This document shows positions 24,775-33,310 of a DNA stretch of 64,000 nt, in pieces (the first letter of the stretch is position 1; each line of letters opens with the position of its first letter). Location of the stretch: positions 806,001 through 870,000 of the forward strand of contig NZ_JAUSYS010000001.1 in NCBI RefSeq assembly GCF_030817015.1, read 5' to 3'. The notes under the pieces were generated by a model. The model saw only the letters and a program-made list of their open reading frames with translations, did no database searches and was not told the origin of the DNA. This DNA is from Arthrobacter sp. V1I7. Lineage in GTDB: Bacteria > Actinomycetota > Actinomycetes > Actinomycetales > Micrococcaceae. The position numbers and the translations under genes were made by a program.

Positions 24775-26388
24775 TCAGTTTCCCTCCTGGATGGTCACAT
24801 TGCTGACGGTGCCGGAGATCCTGAGGATCAGCCGCGCACCGGGCTGGCCCGTGTTGTAGTCGTTTTGCTGGGTGGTCATGCCGCCGTGGCTCCGGCCGCC
24901 CTCGTTAAGGTTTCCCATGGTCATGTCCGCGTGGATCTGCACGGGCACGGTCTCCGGGATGACCACGGTCACGTTGCTCGCCGTGACGTCGATGGGGATG
25001 ACGACGTCGGAGCCGAGCGGCGGGTTGAGCGCCAGCCTGGTGAGGTCGACGGTCCCCCTGCCGCCGGTGATCTCAAACCCGTCCCGGGCCTGCTCGATGC
25101 TGGCCGGGGACCAGTCGGCATCCTGGAAGCGGAACCTGTCGCCGTTCGGGACCACGTTGAAGATGCCTCCGATGATCAGGGCCACCGCGGCGAAGAACCC
25201 GAGGATGCCCGAGGTGCGTCCGCGGAGGCCGGCGAAGAGGATCCCGAGGCCCAGGACAGCCGCCCCGCTGGCCCACACGATGGCGTTGCTCGAGTCGCCA
25301 AGGTCGATCACGTTGGCGGCGTCGAGGGCCTTGATGCCGCCGCCGACGAGGAGAGCAACCCCGGCTGTAACGGCCACGGCCGGGGCGCCGGGGCCAAGAT
25401 TCCGAGGCTTGGCCGGAGGGACGGGACCGCCGGGACCGGGACGGTAGCCGCCACCGGGTGGGGGCGTGGGGTCCGACGGCGGAGGAGCGCCCCAGCCCGG
25501 GCCGGGCACCGTACTGCCGTAAGGCGTGCTGCCGTGACTCGTGCTGCCGTGACTCGTGGTGGCGAAAGATGCTGCGGGGGCTGCATGTGCCTGGCCCGGG
25601 CCTGGCTGCCCGGCCGGGTCTGCGGAATTCACCGGGCCGCCGGGATTAGCGTGCGGGGACATGGCTGGGGCTCCGTTCGGGGTTTTGTTGCGTCGGAACA
25701 GGTAGTAGACGAGGTAGCCGATGCCGCCCAGCCAGAAGACGGTCCAGATGAAACCGCCGAAGCCGTGCCGGTCCCAGCCCCAGACGCCGCTGCCCAGGCC
25801 GGGCAGGCCGATCAGGGCCGTGATCAGGGCGCCGGTCATCCCGCCGCTCCACCGGCCCGCGGCGGCCTCCTGGACGTGGATCCGGCCGTCGGGTTCGGGC
25901 AGCAGCGCCCAGGCGAGTCCATACAGGAGCACGCCGACGCCGGCGAAAATGGCCAGGACAATGAAGATGCCGCGGACGATCAGCGGGTCGACGCCCAGCC
26001 GCTGCGCGATACCGCTGGCAACGCCACCTACCCAGCGGTCGCGTCCGCGGTTGATTCCCTGGCTCCGGACCCAGTCGAAAAAGGACTGCGACTGGGCATC
26101 GCCTTGCGGAGGTGTCGCGCCGTAGGAAGGTGTGGCGCCGTAATACGGCGGCGGGGGAAGCGTGCCGGATCCGCCCGGTTCGCCGGACGGGTACAGGGGC
26201 GGTGCCGCCGGGGCGGGGCCGCTGCCCGGAACGTCCGGTGCGCCCCCGGCACCGGAGCCCGCCGGAACATCCAACGGGACGGTGGCCGGAGTCTCCGAGC
26301 CGGCGGGAGAGGCTGCGGACGGACCAGTGCCGGCCGCGGGGCGGGACGGGTCCTGGTTTTCATCGGGGTGCGGGGTGTGCGGATTCAT
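24775..26388 (-). CDS. PspC-domain protein with C-terminal LiaF/toast-rack domain
   Basis: 537 residues. A Pro/Gly/Ala-rich N-terminus (1-90) is followed by a PspC domain (INRGRDRWVGGVASGIAQRL and a GVGVLLYGLAWALLPEP helix). Another low-complexity Pro/Gly/Ser linker follows, then about four membrane helices. Last comes a C-terminal beta-rich toast-rack domain (about 405-537; GRGTVDLTRLALNPPLGSDV, ISGTVSNVTIQEG) like that of LiaF, which restrains the LiaS kinase in Firmicutes. The start at 26388 is set by GGAGG 7 nt upstream; a longer frame overlaps the divergent kinase start. It is probably the sensor or inhibitor for the kinase encoded opposite. Confidence 0.85.
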   Translation of the reverse strand: MNPHTPHPDENQDPSRPAAGTGPSAASPAGSETPATVPLDVPAGSGAGGAPDVPGSGPAPAAPPLYPSGEPGGSGTLPPPPYYGATPSYGATPPQGDAQSQSFFDWVRSQGINRGRDRWVGGVASGIAQRLGVDPLIVRGIFIVLAIFAGVGVLLYGLAWALLPEPDGRIHVQEAAAGRWSGGMTGALITALIGLPGLGSGVWGWDRHGFGGFIWTVFWLGGIGYLVYYLFRRNKTPNGAPAMSPHANPGGPVNSADPAGQPGPGQAHAAPAASFATTSHGSTSHGSTPYGSTVPGPGWGAPPPSDPTPPPGGGYRPGPGGPVPPAKPRNLGPGAPAVAVTAGVALLVGGGIKALDAANVIDLGDSSNAIVWASGAAVLGLGILFAGLRGRTSGILGFFAAVALIIGGIFNVVPNGDRFRFQDADWSPASIEQARDGFEITGGRGTVDLTRLALNPPLGSDVVIPIDVTASNVTVVIPETVPVQIHADMTMGNLNEGGRSHGGMTTQQNDYNTGQPGARLILRISGTVSNVTIQEGN

Positions 26389-26512
26389 ACTTCGATCCTC
26401 CCGGTTGCCGCCGCCGCGCTCTACTGGGGAACACCCTGAACTGTCCCTGAGTCGGCCCGGGTTCAGGCTGAAAACGGGTCCGGGGAACCCTGATCCGTGC
26501 TTGGATTGAGTC

Positions 26513-27979
26513 ATGACAACCGCCGTTTCCCGTCCGCCGCTGGTCCGCGGCGGCGACCGTGTGATTGCCGGCGTCTGCGCCGGGCTTGCCAGTCACCTGG
26601 GCTGGCCGGTGCGGATGGTACGGATTGGAATGGCGGTGGCGGCGCTCGCCGGCGGCGCCGGCGTCGCCTTCTATGCCTGGCTCTGGATCATGGTGCCAAC
26701 CGCGGACGAAAGCGCCAGGCGCAATGCCCGTCGGCCGGCGTCACCCATCGCCCCGGCGGTGAGCGCACCGTTTGCCGGCCCCTATCCGGGCCCCTACCCG
26801 GGCGGTTACCAGGGCCCGGCGGCTGCGGACTTCGCGGGGCCCCGGGACCTGCCATCGCTGTCACCGGACGCCGTCCTCGCGGCGGACTCGAGCGTGCAGA
26901 CCGTTCCCGCGACGGACGCGGCGCCCCAGGGGCCGGCCGGCAAGGCCGCTGCCGCCCCTGGGCCCTGGCCGAGCCGGGTCCGGAGCATGCCGTACGGCAA
27001 GGAGATCCTGCTGGGATCCGGGCTCCTGCTGGCCGCGGGAATCCTGATCGCCAGGATGCTCGGTTTTGACGTGCCGCTGGGGACCCTTATCCCGGTGGCC
27101 GCCATCCTGGGCGGCGCCGCGATCGCGTGGATGCAGTTGGACGAAACCCGGCGGGCGGGCCTCGTGGACAAGACCAAGGCCGACCAGGCCGGGGGCTGGG
27201 CCAGGCTCGCGGCCGGCCTGGCGCTCGTAGTCGCCGGCGTCCTGGTGATGGTGTCCGGCTCGGGTTCGTGGGAGCAGACCTGGCTCGCGCTGCTGGCCTC
27301 GGTGGCGGTGCTCGGCGGTGTGGGCCTGGTGCTGCTGCCCTGGGGGCTTAAGTTCTGGCGCGACCTGGAAGCGGAGCGCTCCGGCCGCGTCCGCGCCACC
27401 GAACGCGCCGAGATCGCCGCCCATCTGCACGACTCCGTCCTCCAGACCCTGGCCCTGATCCAGCGGCGCGCGGGCAACGAGCACGACGTCGTCCGGCTGG
27501 CCCGCGCGCAGGAACGCGAGCTGCGGGGCTGGCTGTACCGGGACCCGGCTAAGGAGGCCGGGCAGCTCTCCGAAGGCATCACGGCAGCCGCGGCGGAAGT
27601 GGAAGATGCGCTGGGCCAGGCCGTCGAGGTCGTGAGCGTGGGGGACTGCGCAATGACGGAACGGCACGAGGCACTGGTCCAGGCCGCCCGTGAGGCGATG
27701 GTGAATGCCGCCCGCCACGGCGGCGGCGCCGTGTCCGTCTACCTGGAAGTCACCGACGGCGCCGCGGAGGTGTTCGTGAAGGACCGCGGACCCGGGTTCG
27801 ATCCGGACTCGGTACCTGCGGACCGGCTCGGCGTCCGCGAATCGATTATCGGACGGATGAACAGGCATGGCGGCACGGCCGCCATCATCAGCAGCCCGGA
27901 TGGCACCGAGGTGCGGCTCAGGTTGCCGCTGGAAGCCCGCCCCTCGGCCACCAATGGTGCCGCGACAACGGAGAGGTAA
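26513..27979 (+). CDS. PspC-domain sensor histidine kinase
   Basis: 488 residues. An N-terminal PspC domain (GGDRVIAGVCAGLASHLGWP with one helix) leads into a Pro/Ala-rich linker, four membrane helices (about 165-280), then a DHp helix with phosphoacceptor H306 in AHLHDSVLQT and an ATPase domain (EAMVNAARHGGGAV N-box, DRGPGFD G-box). PspC fused directly to a kinase is an actinobacterial arrangement. It diverges from the LiaF-like gene with 124 bp between starts and is followed 4 nt later by its response regulator. Confidence 0.88.
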   Translation: MTTAVSRPPLVRGGDRVIAGVCAGLASHLGWPVRMVRIGMAVAALAGGAGVAFYAWLWIMVPTADESARRNARRPASPIAPAVSAPFAGPYPGPYPGGYQGPAAADFAGPRDLPSLSPDAVLAADSSVQTVPATDAAPQGPAGKAAAAPGPWPSRVRSMPYGKEILLGSGLLLAAGILIARMLGFDVPLGTLIPVAAILGGAAIAWMQLDETRRAGLVDKTKADQAGGWARLAAGLALVVAGVLVMVSGSGSWEQTWLALLASVAVLGGVGLVLLPWGLKFWRDLEAERSGRVRATERAEIAAHLHDSVLQTLALIQRRAGNEHDVVRLARAQERELRGWLYRDPAKEAGQLSEGITAAAAEVEDALGQAVEVVSVGDCAMTERHEALVQAAREAMVNAARHGGGAVSVYLEVTDGAAEVFVKDRGPGFDPDSVPADRLGVRESIIGRMNRHGGTAAIISSPDGTEVRLRLPLEARPSATNGAATTER

Positions 27980-27983
27980 GACT

Positions 27984-28658
27984 GTGAGCAACACAGATTC
28001 AGGAAACACGGCGCGGGCGATCCGTGTCGTCATTGTGGATGACCACGCGATCTTCCGGTCCGGCCTCAAGGCGGACCTGGACCCCGCCATCCTCGTCGCG
28101 GGCGAAGCCGGGACGGTCGACGAAGCCGTTGCGGTCATCGCCGCGGTGCGTCCCGACGTCGTGCTGCTGGATGTCCACCTGCCCGGCGGCCTCGGCGGCG
28201 GCGGGCGCGAGGTGATTGCCGGTTCCGTCCCGCTGCTGGGGACCACGCGGTTCCTCGCCCTGAGCGTCTCAGACGCGGCGGAGGACGTCGTTTCGGTCAT
28301 CCGGGCCGGCGCGCGCGGCTACGTCACCAAGACCATCTCGGGTGCGGAAATTTCCGACGCCGTGCGCCGGGTGGCCGGTGGCGACGCCGTCTTTTCGCCC
28401 CGGCTGGCGGGCTTTGTGCTGGATGCCTTCGGCACCGCGCCGGCCGACATCGCCGACGACGAACTGGACCGGCTCTCCGCCCGCGAGCTTGAGGTGATGC
28501 GGCTGATCGCCCGCGGCTACAGCTACAAGGAAGTTGCCAAGGAGCTGTTCATCTCGATCAAGACGGTTGAAACCCATGTTTCGGCGGTGCTGCGCAAACT
28601 CCAGCTCTCCAGCCGGCACGAACTCACCCGCTGGGCCGCCGAGCGGCGCCTGCTCTGA
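27984..28658 (+). CDS. LuxR/NarL-family response regulator, partner of the PspC kinase
   Basis: 224 residues: a receiver domain with acidic pair DD (19-20), phosphorylated Asp D63 in LLDVHLPGG, and a C-terminal LuxR-type helix-turn-helix (LSARELEVMRLIARGYSYKE and IKTVETHVSAVLRKLQ). A Gly-rich insertion (GGLGGGGRE) follows D63. The GTG at 27984 has GAGAGG upstream and lies 4 nt after the kinase stop. It probably activates the divergent PspC/toast-rack operon and itself. Confidence 0.9.
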   Translation: MSNTDSGNTARAIRVVIVDDHAIFRSGLKADLDPAILVAGEAGTVDEAVAVIAAVRPDVVLLDVHLPGGLGGGGREVIAGSVPLLGTTRFLALSVSDAAEDVVSVIRAGARGYVTKTISGAEISDAVRRVAGGDAVFSPRLAGFVLDAFGTAPADIADDELDRLSARELEVMRLIARGYSYKEVAKELFISIKTVETHVSAVLRKLQLSSRHELTRWAAERRLL

Positions 28659-28665
28659 CGGATCG

Positions 28666-28760
28666 GACGCTCCCTCACCTTTCGCCGCCTGCCGGCAGAC
28701 GCTCCCTCACCTTTCGCCGCCTGACGACAGACGCTCCCTCACCGCAGTGAGGGAGCGTCT
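28666..28760 (+). repeat. 32-bp-period tandem repeat, two full copies and a partial
   Basis: GACGCTCCCTCACC begins at 28666, 28698 and 28730, exactly 32 bp apart. The first two copies share 26 identical bases (28666-28691 and 28698-28723) and differ in the six-base linker. The third keeps 14 bases, then turns into a perfect inverted repeat. Confidence 0.85.
28729..28760. terminator. Perfect hairpin between convergent genes
   Basis: AGACGCTCCCTCAC (28729-28742), loop CGCA, and its exact complement to 28760: a 14-bp stem between the response regulator (plus) and the aminotransferase (minus). It would serve both. The right arm is followed by GTGTTCTT. Confidence 0.75.
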
Positions 28761-28791
28761 GTGTTCTTCGTGCGAAAACTGAGGGAGGGTC

Positions 28792-30009
28792 CTATTTGGC
28801 CTTGCCGAGGAAATCCTGGAGGCGGGCGACGCCGGTGGCCAGGTCCTCGTCACCGAGGGCGTAGGACAGGCGGAGGTAGCCGGACGGGCCGAACGCCTCG
28901 CCGGGAACCACCGCCACCTCGACCTCGTCCAGGATCAGGGCGGCCAGCTCGGCCGACGTCGCCGGCCGGACGGGTCCGTCAGCGGACGGAAGCTCCTTGC
29001 CCAGCAGCGCGCGGACGTCGGCGTAGACGTAGAACGCACCCTTCGGCGTCGGGCACTCAACACCCTCAATCGCATTCAGGCCCGCCACAATCGCCTTGCG
29101 GCGGCGGTCGAAGGCGAGCTTCATCTCGTCCACCGCGGCCAGCGGTCCCGAGACCGCCGCGATGGCGGCGACCTGGGGGATGTTCGAGACATTGGACGTG
29201 GCGTGTGACTGCAGGTTCGTGGCGGCCTTGATGACGTCGGCCGGGCCGATCATCCAGCCCACCCGCCAGCCGGTCATGGCGTACGTCTTGGCGACGCCGT
29301 TGAGGATGACGACCTTGTCGCCCAGTTCCGGGACTGCTGTGGCGATCGAGGTGAACGGCACGCCGTCGTACGTCAGGTGCTCATAGATCTCGTCGGTGAC
29401 CACCCACAGGCCCTTCGCGGCGGCCCACTGGCCGATCTCCTTGACCTGCTCCGGCGAATACACGGCACCGGTCGGGTTGGACGGGGAAACGAACAGGAGG
29501 ATCTTGGTGCGCTCCGTGACGGCGGCGTCCAACTGCGCCACGGTGACCAGGTATTCCTGTTCCGGTCCGGCAAACACCTCGACCGGCACGCCACCGGCGA
29601 GGCGGATGGCCTCCGGATAGGTGGTCCAGAACGGGGTGGGGACGATGACTTCGTCGCCCGGGTCCAGCAGCGTGGCGAAGGTGTTGTACACGGCCTGCTT
29701 GCCGCCGTTTGTCACCAGCACCTGGGCGGCCTCGGCCTTGTAGCCGGAATCCCGGAACGTCTTGTCCGCGATGGCCTGCTTCAGTTCGGGCAGGCCGCCC
29801 GCGGGGGAGTAGCGGTGGTACTTCGGCTGGCTGGCGGCGTCAATGGCGGCCTGCACGATGTAACCGGGAGTCGGGAAATCCGGTTCCCCGGCGCCGAAGC
29901 CGATGACCGGCCGGCCGGCCGCCTTCAGCGCCTTCGCCTTGGCGTCGACGGCCAGTGTGGCGGATTCGGCAATGGCGGAGATGCGCTGGGATATGCGGGC
30001 GGCAGGCAT
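28792..30009 (-). CDS. Pyridoxal-phosphate aminotransferase (aspartate aminotransferase type)
   Basis: Class I/II fold aminotransferase of 405 residues, most like actinobacterial AspB/AspC, which convert aspartate and 2-oxoglutarate to oxaloacetate and glutamate. [11 protein letters not shown] (about 39-49) is the N-terminal substrate loop. The PLP lysine is in [17 protein letters not shown], and [13 protein letters not shown] holds the conserved Asn. C-terminal [10 protein letters not shown] includes the carboxylate-binding Arg. It converges with the response regulator. Tyrosine or other amino acid specificity cannot be excluded. Confidence 0.9.
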   Translation of the reverse strand: MPAARISQRISAIAESATLAVDAKAKALKAAGRPVIGFGAGEPDFPTPGYIVQAAIDAASQPKYHRYSPAGGLPELKQAIADKTFRDSGYKAEAAQVLVTNGGKQAVYNTFATLLDPGDEVIVPTPFWTTYPEAIRLAGGVPVEVFAGPEQEYLVTVAQLDAAVTERTKILLFVSPSNPTGAVYSPEQVKEIGQWAAAKGLWVVTDEIYEHLTYDGVPFTSIATAVPELGDKVVILNGVAKTYAMTGWRVGWMIGPADVIKAATNLQSHATSNVSNIPQVAAIAAVSGPLAAVDEMKLAFDRRRKAIVAGLNAIEGVECPTPKGAFYVYADVRALLGKELPSADGPVRPATSAELAALILDEVEVAVVPGEAFGPSGYLRLSYALGDEDLATGVARLQDFLGKAK

Positions 30010-30183
30010 GGCGGGTCCATTCTTCGCTTGCAGCTGGAGGGCTGTTTGGGGGATTCGACGGAACCTACTCTATGCTGCTCAGCGGATCGCCCCGGGTGCC
30101 GGCGCGGAAATGTGACTGCTGGCCAGGTGACTGCAGGCAGTCGGCTGGTTTCCGCGGTTCGGCCGGGGTCCCGAGGAGCCCGG

Positions 30184-30213
30184 TTCGACGTAGGCGCAGT
30201 TGTTGCGTAGACT
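30184..30213 (+). promoter_or_regulatory. Candidate promoter of the tRNA-Trp/secE/nusG unit
   Basis: -35 TTCGAC (30184-30189), 18-bp spacer, -10 TAGACT (30208-30213), about 80 nt before the tRNA. The rest of the 290 bp from 30010 holds no gene. Confidence 0.45.
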
Positions 30214-30299
30214 GGTTCTCCGGTGCTGAAAACACGATGATGCTCTGCGCCTCAGGAAAGTCTGAGGGAAGCGGGAGTCTGAGGGTTTTCGATCCACCT

Positions 30300-30372
30300 A
30301 GGGTAGTGGCGCAATTGGTAGCGCAGCGGTCTCCAAAACCGCAGGTTGCAGGTTCGAGTCCTGTCTGCCCTG
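30300..30372 (+). tRNA. trpT: tRNA-Trp (CCA)
   Basis: Full cloverleaf: acceptor AGGGTAG/CTGCCCT with discriminator G372, D-arm GCGC-AATTGGTA-GCGC, anticodon arm GCGGT-CTCCAAA-ACCGC with anticodon CCA at 30333-30335, and T-arm GCAGG-TTCGAGT-CCTGT, all paired. CCA is not encoded at the 3' end. tRNA-Trp directly upstream of secE-nusG is a common bacterial order. Confidence 0.97.
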
Positions 30373-30465
30373 CGCAAGCTGTTCCGGGTAAACCGGAGCA
30401 AGCGCAGCAACCATGGTTCAGTTCAGAGCCGGGTATCCGACATTGCGAGGATGAGTGAGGATCAG

Positions 30466-30735
30466 GTGACCGAAACAGCTGCCAACAGCTCCAAGGGCCG
30501 CCCCGCCAGGAACGCCGACAAGGCCGGCTTCTTCGCTCGAATTGCGCTCTTCATCCGCCAGGTAATCGGCGAGCTGAAGAAGGTCGTTGCACCGACCCGC
30601 AAGGAATTGATCAACTACACACTCGTGGTGCTGGTGTTCGTGGTCATCATGATGCTCATCGTCACCCTGCTGGACCTGGCCTTCGGGACCGGAGTGAGCT
30701 GGGTCTTCGGCGGCACGGCCTCCACGGACCGCTAA
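30466..30735 (+). CDS. secE: Preprotein translocase subunit SecE
   Basis: Essential Sec translocon subunit that clamps SecY. 89 residues, one C-terminal membrane helix (YTLVVLVFVVIMMLIVTLLD) after the amphipathic helix FIRQVIGELKKVVAPTRKEL, which is the bacterial SecE signature. GTG at 30466 has GAGG 5 nt upstream. An in-frame ATG at 30451 (15 nt earlier) has GAGG directly touching it and is less likely. It lies between tRNA-Trp and nusG. Confidence 0.93.
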   Translation: MTETAANSSKGRPARNADKAGFFARIALFIRQVIGELKKVVAPTRKELINYTLVVLVFVVIMMLIVTLLDLAFGTGVSWVFGGTASTDR

Positions 30736-30849
30736 CCCGACCGGTCCGCAGACCGCGTGGATGTCCCCGGAAAACCGGTGCCTCCGCGGGGTGTGCGGAA
30801 TTGAGTCATTTAAATAGGCATGTAAGGCAATGAGGAAGCAGGAGACCAA

Positions 30850-31752
30850 GTGTCTGAGCAGGAGCTCGAGGTAACTGAGACTGAGCTGGATAAGCGCCAG
30901 GACGCCGCGGTGGAAGCCGGGGAAGAGTCCGAGGCTGTGTCTGCTGCGCCCGAATCCGACGTCGCTGACGAACCCGTAGCCGACGAAGAAACCGCCGAAG
31001 CCGAAACCGGCGCAACTGCCGACGAGGCCGAAACCGACGAGGCCGAAACCGGCGAGGCCGAAACAGACGAGGCCGAAACCGGCGCATCCGCAGACGAGTC
31101 CGAAACGGACGAGTCAGGCGACGTTCTCGTCGTTGCCGCCGCTGCCGCGGACGTGGACCCGGCCGATGAGTTCAAGGCCAAGCTGCGCCGCCAGGAGGGT
31201 GACTGGTACGTCATCCACTCCTACGCCGGCTACGAAAACCGCGTCAAGGCCAACCTTGAGACCCGCATCCAGACGCTGGACATGGAAGATTATATCTTCG
31301 AGATCCAGGTCCCGATGGAGGAAGTTGTTGAGATCAAGAACGCTCAGCGCAAGGTCATCAACCGCGTCCGCATCCCCGGTTACGTGCTGGTCCGCATGGA
31401 CCTGACGGACGCCTCCTGGGGCGCCGTCCGTCACACTCCCGGAGTCACCGGATTCGTGGGCAACGCCCACAACCCGGTTCCGCTGCGCCTCGACGAGGTC
31501 TTCTCCATGCTCGCCCCGGTCTTCGAGGAAGAGCAGGCCGAGAAGGGCAAGCCCGTCAAGCACGCTGCCGCCCAGATCGACGTCGACTTCGAGGTCGGCG
31601 AATCGGTCATCGTCAAGGAGGGCCCCTTCGAGACCCTTCCGGCCACGATCTCCGAGATCAAGGTGGATTCCCAGACCCTCGTGGTGCTGGTCTCCATTTT
31701 CGAGCGCGAAACCCCGGTCACGCTGGCGTTCAACCAGGTCAGCAAGATCTAG
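30850..31752 (+). CDS. nusG: Transcription termination/antitermination factor NusG
   Basis: Binds the RNA polymerase clamp and links it to Rho or to the ribosome (via S10). The 300 residues comprise an acidic N-terminal extension (1-110, nearly all Glu, Ala, Asp and Thr), an NGN domain beginning [20 protein letters not shown], and a C-terminal KOW domain ([20 protein letters not shown]). E. coli NusG is 181 residues, so the extension is the main difference. It includes an in-frame tandem repeat. GTG at 30850 is preceded by GGAG. Confidence 0.96.
   Translation: MSEQELEVTETELDKRQDAAVEAGEESEAVSAAPESDVADEPVADEETAEAETGATADEAETDEAETGEAETDEAETGASADESETDESGDVLVVAAAAADVDPADEFKAKLRRQEGDWYVIHSYAGYENRVKANLETRIQTLDMEDYIFEIQVPMEEVVEIKNAQRKVINRVRIPGYVLVRMDLTDASWGAVRHTPGVTGFVGNAHNPVPLRLDEVFSMLAPVFEEEQAEKGKPVKHAAAQIDVDFEVGESVIVKEGPFETLPATISEIKVDSQTLVVLVSIFERETPVTLAFNQVSKI
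31021..31080 (+). repeat. Four tandem 15-bp copies inside nusG
   Basis: GACGAGGCCGAAACC repeated at 31021, 31036, 31051 and 31066 with at most two changes per copy, encoding D/G-E-A-E-T four times. The length is a multiple of three, so copy-number changes keep the frame. Confidence 0.9.
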
Positions 31753-31770
31753 CTTCCCCCACAGAATTCG

Positions 31771-31800
31771 CCCCGGGCTGCCCGCTTAGCAGCCCCGGGG
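31771..31800 (+). other. Intercistronic hairpin between nusG and rplK
   Basis: CCCCGGGCTGC (31771-31781) pairs with GCAGCCCCGGGG (31789-31800) apart from one bulged C; loop of 7 nt. No T run follows, so it may be a partial terminator or processing site. Confidence 0.6.
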
Positions 31801-31882
31801 CGGCCGGCCGCCTTGCCATGGCGGCCACCAACCTGAGGCACGCTCCTGTGTCCCAGGACGCAATTGAGAGAAGGACCCTACA

Positions 31883-32314
31883 TTGGCTCCCAAGAAGAAG
31901 GTCACCGGCCTCATCAAGCTGCAGATCCAGGCAGGTGCCGCTAACCCGGCCCCGCCGATCGGTCCTGCGCTCGGCCAGCACGGTGTCAACATCATGGAAT
32001 TCTGCAAGGCGTACAACGCCGCGACGGAATCCCAGCGCGGCAACGTCATTCCGGTTGAAATCACGGTCTACGAGGACCGCTCGTTCACGTTTATCACCAA
32101 GACCCCGCCGGCTGCAGAGCTCATCAAGAAGGCTGCAGGCGTCGCCAAGGGTTCGCCTACCCCGCACACCGTCAAGGTTGCCAAGCTGACCCAGGCCCAG
32201 GTCAACGAGATCGCCACCACCAAGATGGAAGATCTCAACGCCACGAGCCTCGAAGGCGCCGCGAAGATCATCGCCGGTACCGCCCGTTCGATGGGTATCA
32301 CCGTCGAGGGTTAA
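31883..32314 (+). CDS. rplK: 50S ribosomal protein L11
   Basis: Binds the GTPase-associated region of 23S rRNA; target of thiopeptides and needed for RelA activation. 143 residues, standard length, starting at TTG with AGAAGGA about 10 nt upstream. The Pro-rich [20 protein letters not shown] (about 21-40) is the thiostrepton-pocket helix. The start of the rplK-rplA pair is 130 bp after nusG. Confidence 0.97.
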
Positions 32315-32501
32315 TACCCACCGCTGTCCAGCGACTGCAACCCAAAACCGGGAAGCACGACGCCGGATGGCACCGCCGGGCAACCGGCACCACCTAATCA
32401 TTGAGATGTTGGAACCCGGACGGATAAACCAACCGGAGTCCCGACTGTGGCAGGGCCCAGCGCGGTCCGCAGACCACAACTGCACAAGGAGAATAAGCAG
32501 C

Positions 32502-33209
32502 ATGGCAAAGCGCAGCAAAGCATATGAGGCAGCCGCAGCCAAGATCGACGCGGAGAAGTTCTACGCGCCGTTCGAGGCAGTGACGCTGGCCAAGGACACC
32601 AACCCGTCCAAGTTCGACGCCACCGTTGAGGTTGCATTCCGCCTGGGTGTAGACCCGCGTAAGGCTGACCAGATGGTCCGCGGCACCGTGAACCTGCCGC
32701 ACGGCACCGGTAAGGTTGCCCGCGTCCTCGTCTTCGCAACGGGCGAAAAGGCCGAAGCAGCAATCGCTGCCGGCGCCGACTTCGTTGGTTCCGATGACCT
32801 GATCGAAAAGATCGCAGCCGGCTGGACCGACTTCGATTCCGCCGTCGCCACCCCTGACCTCATGGGCAAGGTTGGCCGCCTCGGTAAGGTCCTGGGTCCG
32901 CGCAACCTGATGCCGAACCCGAAGACCGGTACCGTGACCGCTGACGTCGCCAAGGCCGTCAACGACATCAAGGGCGGCAAGATCGACTTCCGCGTCGACA
33001 AGCACTCGAACCTGCACTTCATCATCGGCAAGGTTTCGTTCGACGCCATCAAGCTGGCCGAGAACTACGCAGCCGCACTGGAAGAGGTCCTTCGCCTCAA
33101 GCCGTCCGCTTCCAAGGGACGCTACATCCAGAAGGCCACCGTCGCCACCACGTTTGGCCCGGGCATCACGGTTGACCCCAACGTCACCAAGGTCCTGACC
33201 GAGGTCTAG
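32502..33209 (+). CDS. rplA: 50S ribosomal protein L1
   Basis: L1 stalk protein guiding deacylated tRNA exit; in other bacteria also a translational repressor of its own mRNA. 235 residues from ATG 32502, which has AAGGAG about 12 nt upstream; the longer upstream frame has no ribosome site. Motif [20 protein letters not shown] (about 125-144) is diagnostic. The 187-nt gap after rplK is long enough to carry an L1 binding site, but I could not identify one. Confidence 0.97.
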   Translation: MAKRSKAYEAAAAKIDAEKFYAPFEAVTLAKDTNPSKFDATVEVAFRLGVDPRKADQMVRGTVNLPHGTGKVARVLVFATGEKAEAAIAAGADFVGSDDLIEKIAAGWTDFDSAVATPDLMGKVGRLGKVLGPRNLMPNPKTGTVTADVAKAVNDIKGGKIDFRVDKHSNLHFIIGKVSFDAIKLAENYAAALEEVLRLKPSASKGRYIQKATVATTFGPGITVDPNVTKVLTEV

Positions 33210-33246
33210 TCCTCGACAGCCCAAGCGCAGAAAAGCACAAGCGCAG

Positions 33247-33279
33247 AAAGACCGTCCCGCAACCGCGGGGCGGTCTTTT
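33247..33279 (+). terminator. Intrinsic terminator after rplA
   Basis: AAAGACCG-T-CCCGC pairs with GCGGG-G-CGGTCTTT around loop AACC, with a T run to 33279. Confidence 0.9.
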
Positions 33280-33298
33280 CGCATTCCGGCGCGCTGGT

Positions 33299-33304
33299 TA
33301 GGCT
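33299..33304 (+). promoter_or_regulatory. -10 box TAGGCT for a leaderless GNAT gene
   Basis: TAGGCT, six bases (GTCCCG), then GTG at 33311, just after the rplA terminator. Confidence 0.65.
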
Positions 33305-33310
33305 GTCCCG

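Noticed and set aside
26389..26514. Longer start for the PspC/toast-rack protein
   Set aside because: It would overlap the start of the divergent kinase; the internal ATG has GGAGG at 7 nt.
28666..28760. CRISPR or attachment site at the 32-bp repeats
   Set aside because: Only six bases separate copies and no integrase or cas gene is nearby; a terminator repeat explains it.
30300..30372. tRNA-Trp as an integration site for a mobile element
   Set aside because: No duplicated tRNA end, integrase or foreign-looking DNA lies on either side; downstream is the ordinary secE-nusG pair.
30346..30465. Upstream extension of secE through the tRNA-Trp 3' end
   Set aside because: It would read through a tRNA; SecE similarity begins later and a spaced GAGG supports GTG 30466.
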